This document shows, piece by piece, positions 9,802-17,839 of a DNA stretch of 64,000 nt (its first letter is position 1; the number at the start of each line of letters is the position of its first letter). Location of the stretch: the NCBI GenBank assembly GCA_009691855.1, contig SIAI01000015.1, positions 19,902 to 83,901 of the forward strand, written 5' to 3'. The notes beneath the pieces were generated by a model. It did no database searches, was not told the DNA's origin, and saw nothing but the letters and a program-made list of their open reading frames with translations. The translations under genes and the position numbers were made by a program. The stretch is from Planctomycetota bacterium (GTDB lineage Bacteria; Planctomycetota; UBA1135; GCA-002686595).

Positions 9802-10374
9802 ATGTCCGGCGAGCTGCGAGTCGAGGCGGGGACGCTCCTGGCGGCGTTTCCCGAGATGCTCGATCCGAACTTCATGCACTCGGTGGTGCTGATCTGCCAG
9901 CATTCCGACCAGGGCGCCTACGGCGTGGTCACCAACCGGCGCACGAACTTCACGGTGCAGGAGCTCTTGCCCGAGCATCCGCTGCTCAAGGACTCGACCT
10001 TCCCGGTGTTCCTGGGCGGGCCCGTGGACCACACCACGCTGCAGTTCCTGCACGTGGCGCCCGAAGCGATCCCCGGCGGCCTGTCGATCGACGGCAAGCT
10101 GTGGTTGGGCGGCGAGCTCGACGCGCTGGGCGAGTTCATCACCCAGCATCCGCGCACCGCGGCGAGCAAGCTGCGCCTGTTCCTGGGCTACTCCGGCTGG
10201 GGCGCGGGCCAGCTCGACGAGGAGCTGCGCGCGGGCTCGTGGCTGCCGGCGCCGCCCGCGCACGGGGCCATTTTCGGCGAGCCGGGCGAGGACACCTGGC
10301 GCCGCGTGGTGCGCTCGATCGGGCAGGCGGGCAGCGGCTTGGAGCAGCTGCCGCCGGATGTGAGCTGGAATTGA
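9802..10374 (+). CDS. YqgE/AlgH family protein (UPF0301)
   Basis: This 190-aa soluble protein matches the YqgE/AlgH family in length and in its landmark segments: GTLLAAFPEMLDPNF near the start, GAYGVVTNR, VFLGGPV, LGYSGWGAGQLDEEL and a late W-R-R segment. The family is widespread. AlgH was linked to alginate regulation in Pseudomonas, but the biochemical role is unsettled. A GGAG sits just ahead of the ATG, supporting this start. The gene stands alone and is followed by a long inverted repeat at 10422-10475. Confidence 0.9.
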   Translation: MSGELRVEAGTLLAAFPEMLDPNFMHSVVLICQHSDQGAYGVVTNRRTNFTVQELLPEHPLLKDSTFPVFLGGPVDHTTLQFLHVAPEAIPGGLSIDGKLWLGGELDALGEFITQHPRTAASKLRLFLGYSGWGAGQLDEELRAGSWLPAPPAHGAIFGEPGEDTWRRVVRSIGQAGSGLEQLPPDVSWN

Positions 10375-10421
10375 CGATCCCGCCGAGGATGCCGCGCCGG
10401 ACCTGGCTCGAAGGCCCGACT

Positions 10422-10475
10422 GCCGAGGCAGCGCGCCCCGCCGCGTCGAAGACGCGGCGAGCGCGATTCCTCGGC
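10422..10475. terminator. Long stepped hairpin downstream of the YqgE gene
   Basis: Three nested complementary arms can be drawn: GCCGAGG (10422-10428) with CCTCGGC (10469-10475), GCGC (10431-10434) with GCGC (10461-10464), and CGCCGCGTC (10439-10447) with GACGCGGCG (10451-10459) around a GAA loop. It lies 48 nt after the stop codon. No T-tract follows, so it may be a factor-dependent terminator, an mRNA-stabilising end or a bidirectional element. Confidence 0.45.
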
Positions 10476-10596
10476 GGACGGAACGAGCCGAGCCGACCGA
10501 GATCCAGAAATCCCAGACCCACCGCGCGCGCTCACACAGCGCGCACCCGCTCCGCACTTCTGACTCCCCTCGCCATCGCGTAGCCTTTCCCCGCCC

Positions 10597-12033
10597 ATGA
10601 CCGAGGCCTCGCCCCGTCGGCTGCCGCGCGTGCTCTCGTGCCTGGTCAAGGGCCCGCTGGGGTGCCTGGCGTTCGTGCTCGGCGCCGCCGTGGTGACGCT
10701 GCTGCTCTTGCCGCCCGTGGGCGGGCGCTTCCTCGATCGCCTGCTCGAGGAGGAGTTCGCCGCCGAGCACCAGGGCAGCCTCGAACTGGGCGACGCGTGG
10801 TTTGGTTCGTTCTACGGTCCGCAGACCATCGACAGCCTGATCCTGCGCGACCCCGACGGCGAGGACGTGCTGCGCGCCTCGCTGCGCGCGCCGTCGCTGG
10901 TCACCCTCGTGGGCCGTCAGCACTCGCGCTACGGTCCGGTGGTGATCCGCGTGCCGCTGCTGCGCCTCAGGGCGGAGGGGGACGGCCAGACGAACGTCAC
11001 GCGCGCGCTGGCCGCGATCCCGCACGAGCTCGACACGCTCGTATCGGACGACTCCGGCTTGCGCCTCACGCATCCGTTCGAGATCGAGCTGCAGGTCGAG
11101 GTGGCGCGCGTGCGCTACACCGACGCGCGCGGCGAGGATGGCGTGCTGGACGCGCTGCGCTTCGACGGCACGCTGCTGCTCGGGCCGCAGGAGACGCGCC
11201 TCGTGCTGGTCGGCGGCACCTCGGCCGCTGGCGAGGGCCTGCACGCGCGCCTGGAGTTCTCGCGCCCCGAGTTCGGCACGCCGCAGCCCTGGACCTACAC
11301 CTGCGCGGCCGAGGGCCTGCCCGGCGCCCTGGCCGGCATCCTGTGCAGCGAACTGGCACCGCTCGCCGCCGCCGCGGGCCGCCGCGTGGACGAGCTGAGC
11401 GTGGAGCAGCAAGGCGCGCAGCGCAAGATCCACGCCGTGGACGAGGGCGCCCGGCTCGAGCTCGTCGGCGAGCGCGACGACGGTGCCCTGGTCAGTGACG
11501 GACTCAGCGCGCGCCTGGTGCTGCCCTGCGCGGACGCGCGCGCCTCGGCGCTGCTCCTGCGCTTGCTGCCGCTGGTCAGCGCGGTCGAGTGCCTCGACCC
11601 GCGCGCGGCGCACGCCTTCGAGCTGCACGCCGGGCGCTGGCCGGCGACGGGCGACTGGCACGAGCTGGCGGGCGAGCTCAGCCTCTCGCTGGCCTCGGCG
11701 CACGCGCCGCTGCTGCCCGCGCTGCGCGCTTGGCTCGGCGGCGACGAGCCGCTGACGCTCAGCGGCCTGCAGCAGAACGCGCACCTCGCGGACGGCACGC
11801 TCGAATACGCGCTGTTCCGCGTGTCCTGGCCCCGCGGCTGGGTCGAGTTCGACGGCACGCGTGAGCTCGAGAGCGGCGCGGGCGAGTTCGAGCTGCGCGG
11901 CGAGCGCGACGGGACCGCCCTCGCGCCGCTGCACCTCGGCGGCGCGGCCGAAGAACCGTTGCCGGTCGCGCCCGCCCCGCCGGATCCGGCCCCGGCCGAT
12001 CCACAGCTGCCGCACCCGCCGCGCGGTGGCTGA
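10597..12033 (+). CDS. AsmA-like membrane-anchored protein
   Basis: The 478-aa product has a short cytoplasmic N-terminus, one transmembrane helix (about residues 20-42, CLAFVLGAAVVTLLLLPPV) and a large outside domain. The region just after the helix (LLEEEFAAEHQGSLELGDAWFGSFYGPQTIDSL) resembles the chorein-like start of AsmA/DUF748 proteins, where a narrow beta-groove is thought to carry lipids between membranes. The C-terminus is rich in Pro and Ala. AsmA-like is a suggestion from layout; no catalytic residues are seen. The gene is monocistronic and converges on the methyltransferase locus. Confidence 0.55.
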   Translation: MTEASPRRLPRVLSCLVKGPLGCLAFVLGAAVVTLLLLPPVGGRFLDRLLEEEFAAEHQGSLELGDAWFGSFYGPQTIDSLILRDPDGEDVLRASLRAPSLVTLVGRQHSRYGPVVIRVPLLRLRAEGDGQTNVTRALAAIPHELDTLVSDDSGLRLTHPFEIELQVEVARVRYTDARGEDGVLDALRFDGTLLLGPQETRLVLVGGTSAAGEGLHARLEFSRPEFGTPQPWTYTCAAEGLPGALAGILCSELAPLAAAAGRRVDELSVEQQGAQRKIHAVDEGARLELVGERDDGALVSDGLSARLVLPCADARASALLLRLLPLVSAVECLDPRAAHAFELHAGRWPATGDWHELAGELSLSLASAHAPLLPALRAWLGGDEPLTLSGLQQNAHLADGTLEYALFRVSWPRGWVEFDGTRELESGAGEFELRGERDGTALAPLHLGGAAEEPLPVAPAPPDPAPADPQLPHPPRGG

Positions 12034-12127
12034 TTTACCCCGCGTCTCCGCGGTGCGCCTTCCTTCGCTTGGGTTGCGGGCAACGCCTACGCCGAGAGCG
12101 GAGCGCATGGCGGTCTGCGCGACCCGT

Positions 12128-13054
12128 TCACCTCCGTCGACCGACCAGGAAGGCGTTGGCGCTCGGCACGAGGCCCGTGATCCGCGCCATCCGGTCGACT
12201 CCGACGACCAGCTCGAACCAGGCCAGGCCGCCGCGCTCGTCCGCGCCGAAGTTGGCGATGATCTCGTCCAGCACCGGCACGGCGATGCCGCCGCCATAGT
12301 CGATGCGGTGCAGCAGCTCGAAGTGCTGCCGGAAGCGCTCGGGGATTTCAGCGGAGTGCGCAGCCTCCGAGGGATCCATCGCCAGCATCCCCGCCACCGT
12401 CGGCCGTCCGACCCGCTCCTTGAGCGATCCGTCGGCCCGGCGGCGCCGCGCGCGCGGCAGAAGCCGCAGCAAGGCGTTCACCAGGAACAGCTGGATCCTC
12501 GAGTGTTGCCAGCGGTTCGGCCCGATGTATTAGTTGACCACGAACAGGCCCCCGGGCTTCAGGGCGGTGCGCACTCTTTCCAGCACGAGGTCGAGATCGA
12601 GCGCGTGGTGCAAGGACATGATCATGAGCACGAGGTCGTAGGCGCCCTCGGAGAGCGGACAGTGGTGGAAGTCCCCGACCTCGAACGTGACCCGCTCTGC
12701 GCGGCCGCCGCGCGCCGCGGCCGCGCGCGCGTCTTCGATCGCCGTGGCGGAGATGTCGATCCCGTGGATGCGCTGCGCGACTCCGCGGCGCTGCAGATCG
12801 AGCAGACCCTCGCCCAGCCCGCAACCCAGGGCCAGCGCGTTCTCGAAGGGTGCCTCGAGCTTCAGCGCGCGGCGCAGACCCTCGATCCAGTCGGGCGCGT
12901 CCGCGCCGAAGTGCCGAGCGATGTAGCGCTCCTGGTACAGCGGCGAGGCGAGCGCGTAGGACGAGCCCTGCTGCTCGATGCTGGCCGAGGCGCGGAAGGC
13001 CCGGTCCCAGTGGGCAGCGGCGGATTCGACTTCGGCGCGCGCGGGTTCGGTCAT
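12128..13054 (-). pseudogene. Class I SAM-dependent methyltransferase interrupted by an in-frame TAA
   Basis: The first 174 codons from the ATG at 13054 (GAGGTG five bases upstream) encode a class I methyltransferase: motif I ALALGCGLGEG, acidic loop HGIDIS, and VLMIMSLHHALDLD. A TAA at 12530-12532 then ends the frame after LFVVN. The same frame resumes with YIGPNRWQ and runs about 133 codons to a TGA at 12128, with segments (LVNALLRLLP, IPERFRQHFELLHRIDYGGG, MARITGLVPSANAFLVGR) that look like the missing C-terminal half. Restoring one base (for example GAA, giving VVNEYIGPN) yields an unbroken 308-aa protein. Substrate unknown. The lesion is either a real nonsense mutation or an assembly error. 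Confidence 0.75.
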
Positions 13055-13148
13055 GGTCGCACCTCGCGGCGTTCTACCTCACGGGGGCACACGCCATGGT
13101 AGTCGAGCCAGCCGCGTCCCGCCGGAGCGAAGCCGTGGCCTTCCGTGC

Positions 13149-13841
13149 TCAGGGCGTCAGGCGATAGCCTACGCCGCGGATCGTGTGCAGATACCTCGGC
13201 TGCGCCGGGTCGGGCTCGAGCATGCGCCGCAGGCGCACGATGAAGTTGTCGATCGTGCGCTCGGTGGGGAAGGCGTCGTAGCCCCAGACCTTGTCGAGGA
13301 TGTCGGCGCGCGAGACGACCTCGCCGGCGCGCTCGGAGAGGTAGCGCAGGATCATGGTCTCCTTGCTGGAGAGACGCGTCTCGCGTCCGGCGAGGGTGGT
13401 CGTGAAGCGCTTGAAATCGACCACCGCGCCGCCCAGCACCAGGCGCTCGCCGGCGCTGGAGGGCGCACCGAACCACTGCGCGCGCTTCAGGATCGCGCGC
13501 ACGCGCAGGAGCAGCTCGCGCAGGTCGAAGGGCTTGCCGAGGTAGTCGTCGCCGCCGGCCTCGAGGCCGCGCACGCGATCGTCGCTGGCGTTGCGCGCGG
13601 TCAGGAACAGGATCGGCACCTCCTTGCCCTCCGCGCGCAGCCGCTCGCACACCGTGAAGCCGTCGATGCCGGGCAGCATCACGTCGAGCAGCACCAGCGC
13701 CGGCTCGGCCGCGCGCACGCGCTCCAGGGCGCGTTCGCCGTCGCCGACGACCTCGACCGTGTAGCCCTCGACCTCGAGGTTGTCGGCGATGACCTCGGCT
13801 AGGTGGGCCTCGTCCTCGACCAGCAGCAGGCGTTCCGGCAT
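13149..13841 (-). CDS. Two-component response regulator, OmpR/PhoB family
   Basis: The 230-aa product has a receiver domain (residues about 4-115) with acidic pair E9/D10, phospho-acceptor Asp53 in LVLLDVMLPG and Lys in LGKPFDL. It is followed by a winged-helix Trans_reg_C domain ending in HTIRGVGYRL, the classical OmpR/PhoB signature. Its likely partner is the histidine kinase gene at 14611-15576 on the same strand, now separated from it by a frameshifted small gene. OmpR-type regulators bind tandem 11-bp direct repeats, and one such repeat occurs in the hemA/hemH promoter at 20743-20759. The link is inferred from gene order. Confidence 0.92.
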   Translation of the reverse strand: MPERLLLVEDEAHLAEVIADNLEVEGYTVEVVGDGERALERVRAAEPALVLLDVMLPGIDGFTVCERLRAEGKEVPILFLTARNASDDRVRGLEAGGDDYLGKPFDLRELLLRVRAILKRAQWFGAPSSAGERLVLGGAVVDFKRFTTTLAGRETRLSSKETMILRYLSERAGEVVSRADILDKVWGYDAFPTERTIDNFIVRLRRMLEPDPAQPRYLHTIRGVGYRLTP

Positions 13842-13956
13842 GGCGCGGAGTGTGGCGTGGAGTCTGGGGGCGGTCCAGCCTCGACCGTGCGGGACCCGCT
13901 CGCTCTCCTCAGGCGCCGTCCTCGGTTACAGGAGCCCTGGCCCGCCGAAGCTCGGC

Positions 13957-14449
13957 TCATGGCGTGAGGTTGCTGGCCATCGCGCGCTGCATGTAACCTT
14001 GGAACTTCGGATCGAAGGTCGCCCCGCTGCACTTCCACGCGCGTCCAAAGTTCTTCCGCTTGCAGAAGGAGCGAATGTACTCCTCCCAGCCATGCCATTG
14101 TTCTGCCTGCCGCTCGGTAGACATGTCGCCATACATCACGAAGGCGCGCTCGAAGATGGCCAGCAAGACCGTGAATAGCTGAAGCTCTTGCTTGCGTTGC
14201 TCTGGGGTCAAGCTTGCTGGTGCACTATCCTCAATGTCCCAGACGTCCAGCTCGGGATGCTGGAGGCACAGCCTGTTGGTACTCGATGTACTTGTCATCC
14301 AGCTCATCGTATGTGCCGTACTCGCGGTCCCTCTGCTCTCTGCGAGTGGCCCTGACGTACTGGATGAAGGCTGCGGGGACGCCGAGTATGACCGCGAAGT
14401 ACGAGGCGAACTCCACCAAGTCCTTGAGCGTTTGAACGCCGCAATCCAT
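13957..14449 (-). pseudogene. Small membrane protein gene with a frameshift
   Basis: An ATG at 14449 with AGGAG eight bases upstream opens a frame encoding one membrane segment (SYFAVILGVPAAFIQYV) and then EYGTYDELDDKYIEY. At about 14268-14280 the sensible reading moves to a second frame: LCLQHPELDVWD, then FTVLLAIFERAFVMYG and a C-terminal half ending at 13957. Joined, the two frames would give a protein of roughly 163 aa resembling a widespread family of small uncharacterised membrane proteins. A one-base indel breaks it. Base composition is visibly less GC-rich than in the flanking genes, and the gene splits the kinase from its response regulator, so it looks acquired. Function unknown. 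Confidence 0.65.
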
Positions 14450-14610
14450 GTCTCTCTCCTCGAGTGTTCTCGTCCCTTGATGCGACCGACCGAGGTTCTT
14501 ACAACCCGACGCCCTGGCGATCAAGTTGGTGCGCGTCGAACGCACAGGAACGATGCTGCAGTTGCAGGATTGACCTGGCTACGCCCCGCGCTTGGCGAAT
14601 GAAGCAGCCT

Positions 14611-15576
14611 TCAGCCGGGCTCGCTGGCGCCGCACGGCAGCGCCAGCTCGACCTCGAAGCCGCCCGCCGGCGCGTTGCGCGCGCTCACGCGGCCGCCCTG
14701 CGCGCGCGCGAGCTCGGCCACGAGGTACAGGCCCAGGCCCACGCCCGGCTGGCTCTTCTCCAGCGGGCCGGCGCCGCGCACGAAGGGCTCGAAGAGCTTG
14801 GCCGGATCGCCGCGCACCCCGGAGCCGAAGTCGCGCACGACGAGCTGCGCCTCGCGTGCGTTGCGCGTCACGCAGAGTTGCACGCGACCGGCGGCGGCGG
14901 CGTACTTGGCGGCGTTGGCCAGCAGGTTGCGCAGGATCGTCTCCAGCGCGGCGGGGTCGGCCGCGACCGGCGCGGCGAGGGGGGCGTCGAGCTCGAGCGC
15001 CAGGGCGGGCGCGCACTCGGCGGCCAGGGCGGGCGCGCGCGCACGCAGGAACTCGGCCAGATCCAGGGGCTCGAGGCGCACGCGCGGCTGGGAGGTAGCC
15101 AGGCGCGCGGTCTCGAGCACGCGCTCGACCAGCTGCGACAGCCGCGCCAGGTCGGCGTCGGCGTTCTTCAGGTAGCGCTCGCGCTTGTCCTCGCCCACGC
15201 GCCCCAGCGCCAGGCTCTGGATCGATAGCCGCGCCGAGGCCAGCGGCGTGCACAGCTCGTGCGTCACGGCCGAGAGGAAGTCCTGCTGCGCGCGCGACAG
15301 CAGCACCTCACGGCGCATGGCGCGCAGCATCAGCACCACGCCGGCCACGAAGGCCAAGAACAGGAACGAGCCTTCGTACAGGAACATGCGCAGGCTGCCC
15401 TGCGCGGCCTCGCGCACGGCCAGGGCCTGCGCGCTGCTCAGCTCGGCGCCGCTCTGGTTCACGCGCGCGACCAGCACGTCGCCCTGGCGCACGAAGAACA
15501 CCACCCACCAGGCGAGCATCAGGGCCAGCGTGCCCACGACCAAGCCGTAGAGCACCAGCGCGCGGCGCGTCTTCAA
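14611..15576 (-). CDS. Sensor histidine kinase coupled to the haem genes
   Basis: The 321-aa product has two transmembrane helices (about residues 9-28 and 70-86) bracketing a loop of only about 40 residues, then a HisKA domain with His106 in THELCTPLAS, and a HATPase_c domain with an N-box-like NLLANAAKYA, DFGSGV and GVGLGLYL. Cys109, at H+3, replaces the usual Lys/Arg. The TTG start at 15576 overlaps the TGA of hemL (TTGA), implying translational coupling. GTG codons a few residues in are alternative starts. The kinase probably senses a membrane or periplasmic cue linked to haem supply and phosphorylates the downstream OmpR-type regulator. That pairing is inferred. Confidence 0.85.
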   Translation of the reverse strand: MKTRRALVLYGLVVGTLALMLAWWVVFFVRQGDVLVARVNQSGAELSSAQALAVREAAQGSLRMFLYEGSFLFLAFVAGVVLMLRAMRREVLLSRAQQDFLSAVTHELCTPLASARLSIQSLALGRVGEDKRERYLKNADADLARLSQLVERVLETARLATSQPRVRLEPLDLAEFLRARAPALAAECAPALALELDAPLAAPVAADPAALETILRNLLANAAKYAAAAGRVQLCVTRNAREAQLVVRDFGSGVRGDPAKLFEPFVRGAGPLEKSQPGVGLGLYLVAELARAQGGRVSARNAPAGGFEVELALPCGASEPG

Positions 15577-16871
15577 CTGCGCGCGGCTCCGCTGGCGGTT
15601 GCGCCAGCCGCCAGCGCCGCCTCGAAGGCGCTCACCACGCACGCCACGTGCGCGGAGGTGTGCGCCAGCGACAGGAAGGCGACCTCGAAGGCCGAGGGCG
15701 CCAGCCACACGCCGCGCGCGAGCAGCTCGCGGTGCAGCTCGCCGTAGCGCTTGGCGCCGCCGCGCTCGACCCCGGCCCAGGCGCGTGGCGCGGGCGCGCG
15801 CTGCAGCGCCAGCCACAGGATCGAGCCCACGCGCGCGACGACGGCCGTCTGCGCGGCGCGCTTCAGCGCCTGCACGAGGCCGGTCTCGAGTTCGACGCCC
15901 AGCGCTTCGAGGCGCTCGTAGGTGCCCGGCGCGGCGAGCGCGTCGAGGGTCGCGATGCCCGCCGCCATCGCCAGCGGGTTCCCCGACAGCGTGCCGGCCT
16001 GGTACACGGGCCCGTTGGGAGCGAGCTGCTCCATCAGCTGCGCGCGTCCGAGGTAGCCCGCGGCCGGCATGCCGCCGCCGAGGATCTTGCCCAGCGTCAC
16101 CAGATCGGGCGTGATGCCGGTGAGCTCGGTCATGCCGCCGGGGGCGACGCGGAAGCCGGAGATCACCTCGTCGAAGATCAAGAGCGCCCCGTGGCGCGTG
16201 CACAGTTCGCGCAGCTTGCTCAGGAACGCGAGGCGCTGGATCAGCAGCCCGGAGTTCGCCGGCAGCGGCTCGATCAGCACGCAGGCGAGCTCGCTGCCAC
16301 GGCGCGCGAAGAGCTCCTCGGCTGCGCCCTCGTCGTCGAGCGCCAGGACCTCGGTCAGCGCCGCCAGCTCGGGCGGCACGCCGGCCGAGTCGGGCTGGCC
16401 GAAGGTCGCCAGGCCCGAACCGGCCTTGACCAGCAGCGAATCCGAGTGCCCGTGGTAGCAGCCGTCGAACTTGACGATGCGGTTGCGGCCGGTCGCGCCG
16501 CGCGCCAGACGGATGGCGCTCATCACCGCCTCGGTGCCGGTCGAGACGAAGCGCACGCGCTCGGCGAAGGGGTAGCGCGCCAGCACGCGCTCGGCGAGCT
16601 CCACCTCGCCCCTGCAGGTCGCGCCGAAGGTCAGCCCGTCGCGCGCCGCGCGCGTCACGGCCTCGATCACCGCCGGATGCGCGTGGCCGAGGATCAGCGG
16701 GCCCCAGGAGCCGACCAGATCGATGTACGAGCGGCCGTCCGTATCGACGATCTCCGCGCCGTGCGCGCGCGCGATCACGGGCGGCGCGCCGCCCACCGCA
16801 CGAAACGCGCGCACCGGCGAGGACACCCCGCCCGGCATGGCGCGCTCGGCGCGTTGCCACCAGGAGCTCAT
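15573..16871 (-). CDS. hemL: Glutamate-1-semialdehyde 2,1-aminomutase
   Basis: This 432-aa PLP enzyme converts glutamate-1-semialdehyde to 5-aminolevulinate, the second step of the C5 route. Signatures are the early PGGVSSPVRAF, the GTEAVMSAIRLAR substrate segment, FDEVISGFR, and the PLP-binding Lys262 in TLGKILGGGMPA. The length is normal for the family. The ATG at 16871 overlaps the TGA of hemB by four bases (ATGA), and the TGA at its own end overlaps the TTG of the kinase gene. With hemA upstream this confirms that the organism makes ALA from glutamyl-tRNA and not by the glycine/succinyl-CoA route. Confidence 0.97.
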   Translation of the reverse strand: MSSWWQRAERAMPGGVSSPVRAFRAVGGAPPVIARAHGAEIVDTDGRSYIDLVGSWGPLILGHAHPAVIEAVTRAARDGLTFGATCRGEVELAERVLARYPFAERVRFVSTGTEAVMSAIRLARGATGRNRIVKFDGCYHGHSDSLLVKAGSGLATFGQPDSAGVPPELAALTEVLALDDEGAAEELFARRGSELACVLIEPLPANSGLLIQRLAFLSKLRELCTRHGALLIFDEVISGFRVAPGGMTELTGITPDLVTLGKILGGGMPAAGYLGRAQLMEQLAPNGPVYQAGTLSGNPLAMAAGIATLDALAAPGTYERLEALGVELETGLVQALKRAAQTAVVARVGSILWLALQRAPAPRAWAGVERGGAKRYGELHRELLARGVWLAPSAFEVAFLSLAHTSAHVACVVSAFEAALAAGATASGAARS

Positions 16872-17839
16872 GCGATCCAACCCTTTTCCAAGGCCTCGCG
16901 CGCATGGTAGCTGATGACCAGGTCGGCGCCCGCGCGCACGAAGGAGCGCAGGATCTCGGGCACGATCACGCGCTCGTCCACCCAGCCCTTCTCGGCCGCG
17001 GCCTTGACCATCGAGTACTCGCCCGAGACGTTGTAGGCCGCCAGCGGCAGCGCGCAGCGCGCGCGCACGGCGGCGATCACGTCGAGGTAGGCGAGCGCGG
17101 GCTTGACCATCAGCATGTCGGCGCCCTCGCGCTCGTCGAGCACGCTCTCGCGCACGGCCTCGCGCAGGTTGCGCGGGTCGAGCTGGTAGCTCTTGCGGTC
17201 GCCGGACTTGGGGGCCGAGGCTGCGGCCTCGCGGAACGGGCCGTAGAAGGCCGAGGCGAACTTGGTCGAGTAGGAGAGGATCGCGGTCGCGCTCAGGCCC
17301 TGCTGGTCGAGCGCGTCGCGCAGCGCGGCCACGCGGCCGTCCATCATGTCGCTGGGCGCGACCACGTCGGCGCCGGCGCGAGCGTGGGCCAGCGCCATCT
17401 CGGCCAAGAGCGGCAGCGTCTCGTCGTTCTGCACCTGACCGTCGCGGAGCACGCCGCAGTGGCCGTGCTCGGTCGAGGCGCACAGGCACACGTCGGTCAC
17501 GATCGTGAGGCGCTCGCCGAAGGCCTCGCGCAGCGCGCGCACCGCGTACGGGATGAGGCCGTCGTCGGCGCGCGCGGCCGAGCCCAGCGCGTCTTTCTCG
17601 TCGTACAGACCGAACAAGAGCACGCTGGCGAGGCCCAGCTCGAGATCCGCGCCGACGCGCGCGATCAGGCGCCGCGTGCCCATGCGCTGGATGCCGGGCA
17701 TGGCCGCGATGTCGCTGCTCGCGTTCGCGTCGGGCAGCACGAAGTGCGGCTGCACGAGCTGCTCGCGCGCCAGGCGCGTCTCGGCCAGGGCTTCGCGCAG
17801 GACCGTGGTGCGGCGCAGACGGCGGGGACGGATCCTCAT
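16868..17839 (-). CDS. hemB: Delta-aminolevulinic acid dehydratase (porphobilinogen synthase)
   Basis: This 323-aa enzyme condenses two ALA molecules into porphobilinogen. Both Schiff-base lysines are visible, in YSTKFASAFYGPF and MLMVKPALAYLD, and the CLC-x5-HGHCG segment carries the three cysteines of a zinc-dependent active site. The N-terminus MRIRPRRLRRT is typical. The ATG at 17839 overlaps the stop of hemCD (ATGA), and the stop overlaps the hemL start the same way. Cytoplasmic, third gene of the block read from hemA. Confidence 0.97.
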   Translation of the reverse strand: MRIRPRRLRRTTVLREALAETRLAREQLVQPHFVLPDANASSDIAAMPGIQRMGTRRLIARVGADLELGLASVLLFGLYDEKDALGSAARADDGLIPYAVRALREAFGERLTIVTDVCLCASTEHGHCGVLRDGQVQNDETLPLLAEMALAHARAGADVVAPSDMMDGRVAALRDALDQQGLSATAILSYSTKFASAFYGPFREAAASAPKSGDRKSYQLDPRNLREAVRESVLDEREGADMLMVKPALAYLDVIAAVRARCALPLAAYNVSGEYSMVKAAAEKGWVDERVIVPEILRSFVRAGADLVISYHAREALEKGWIA

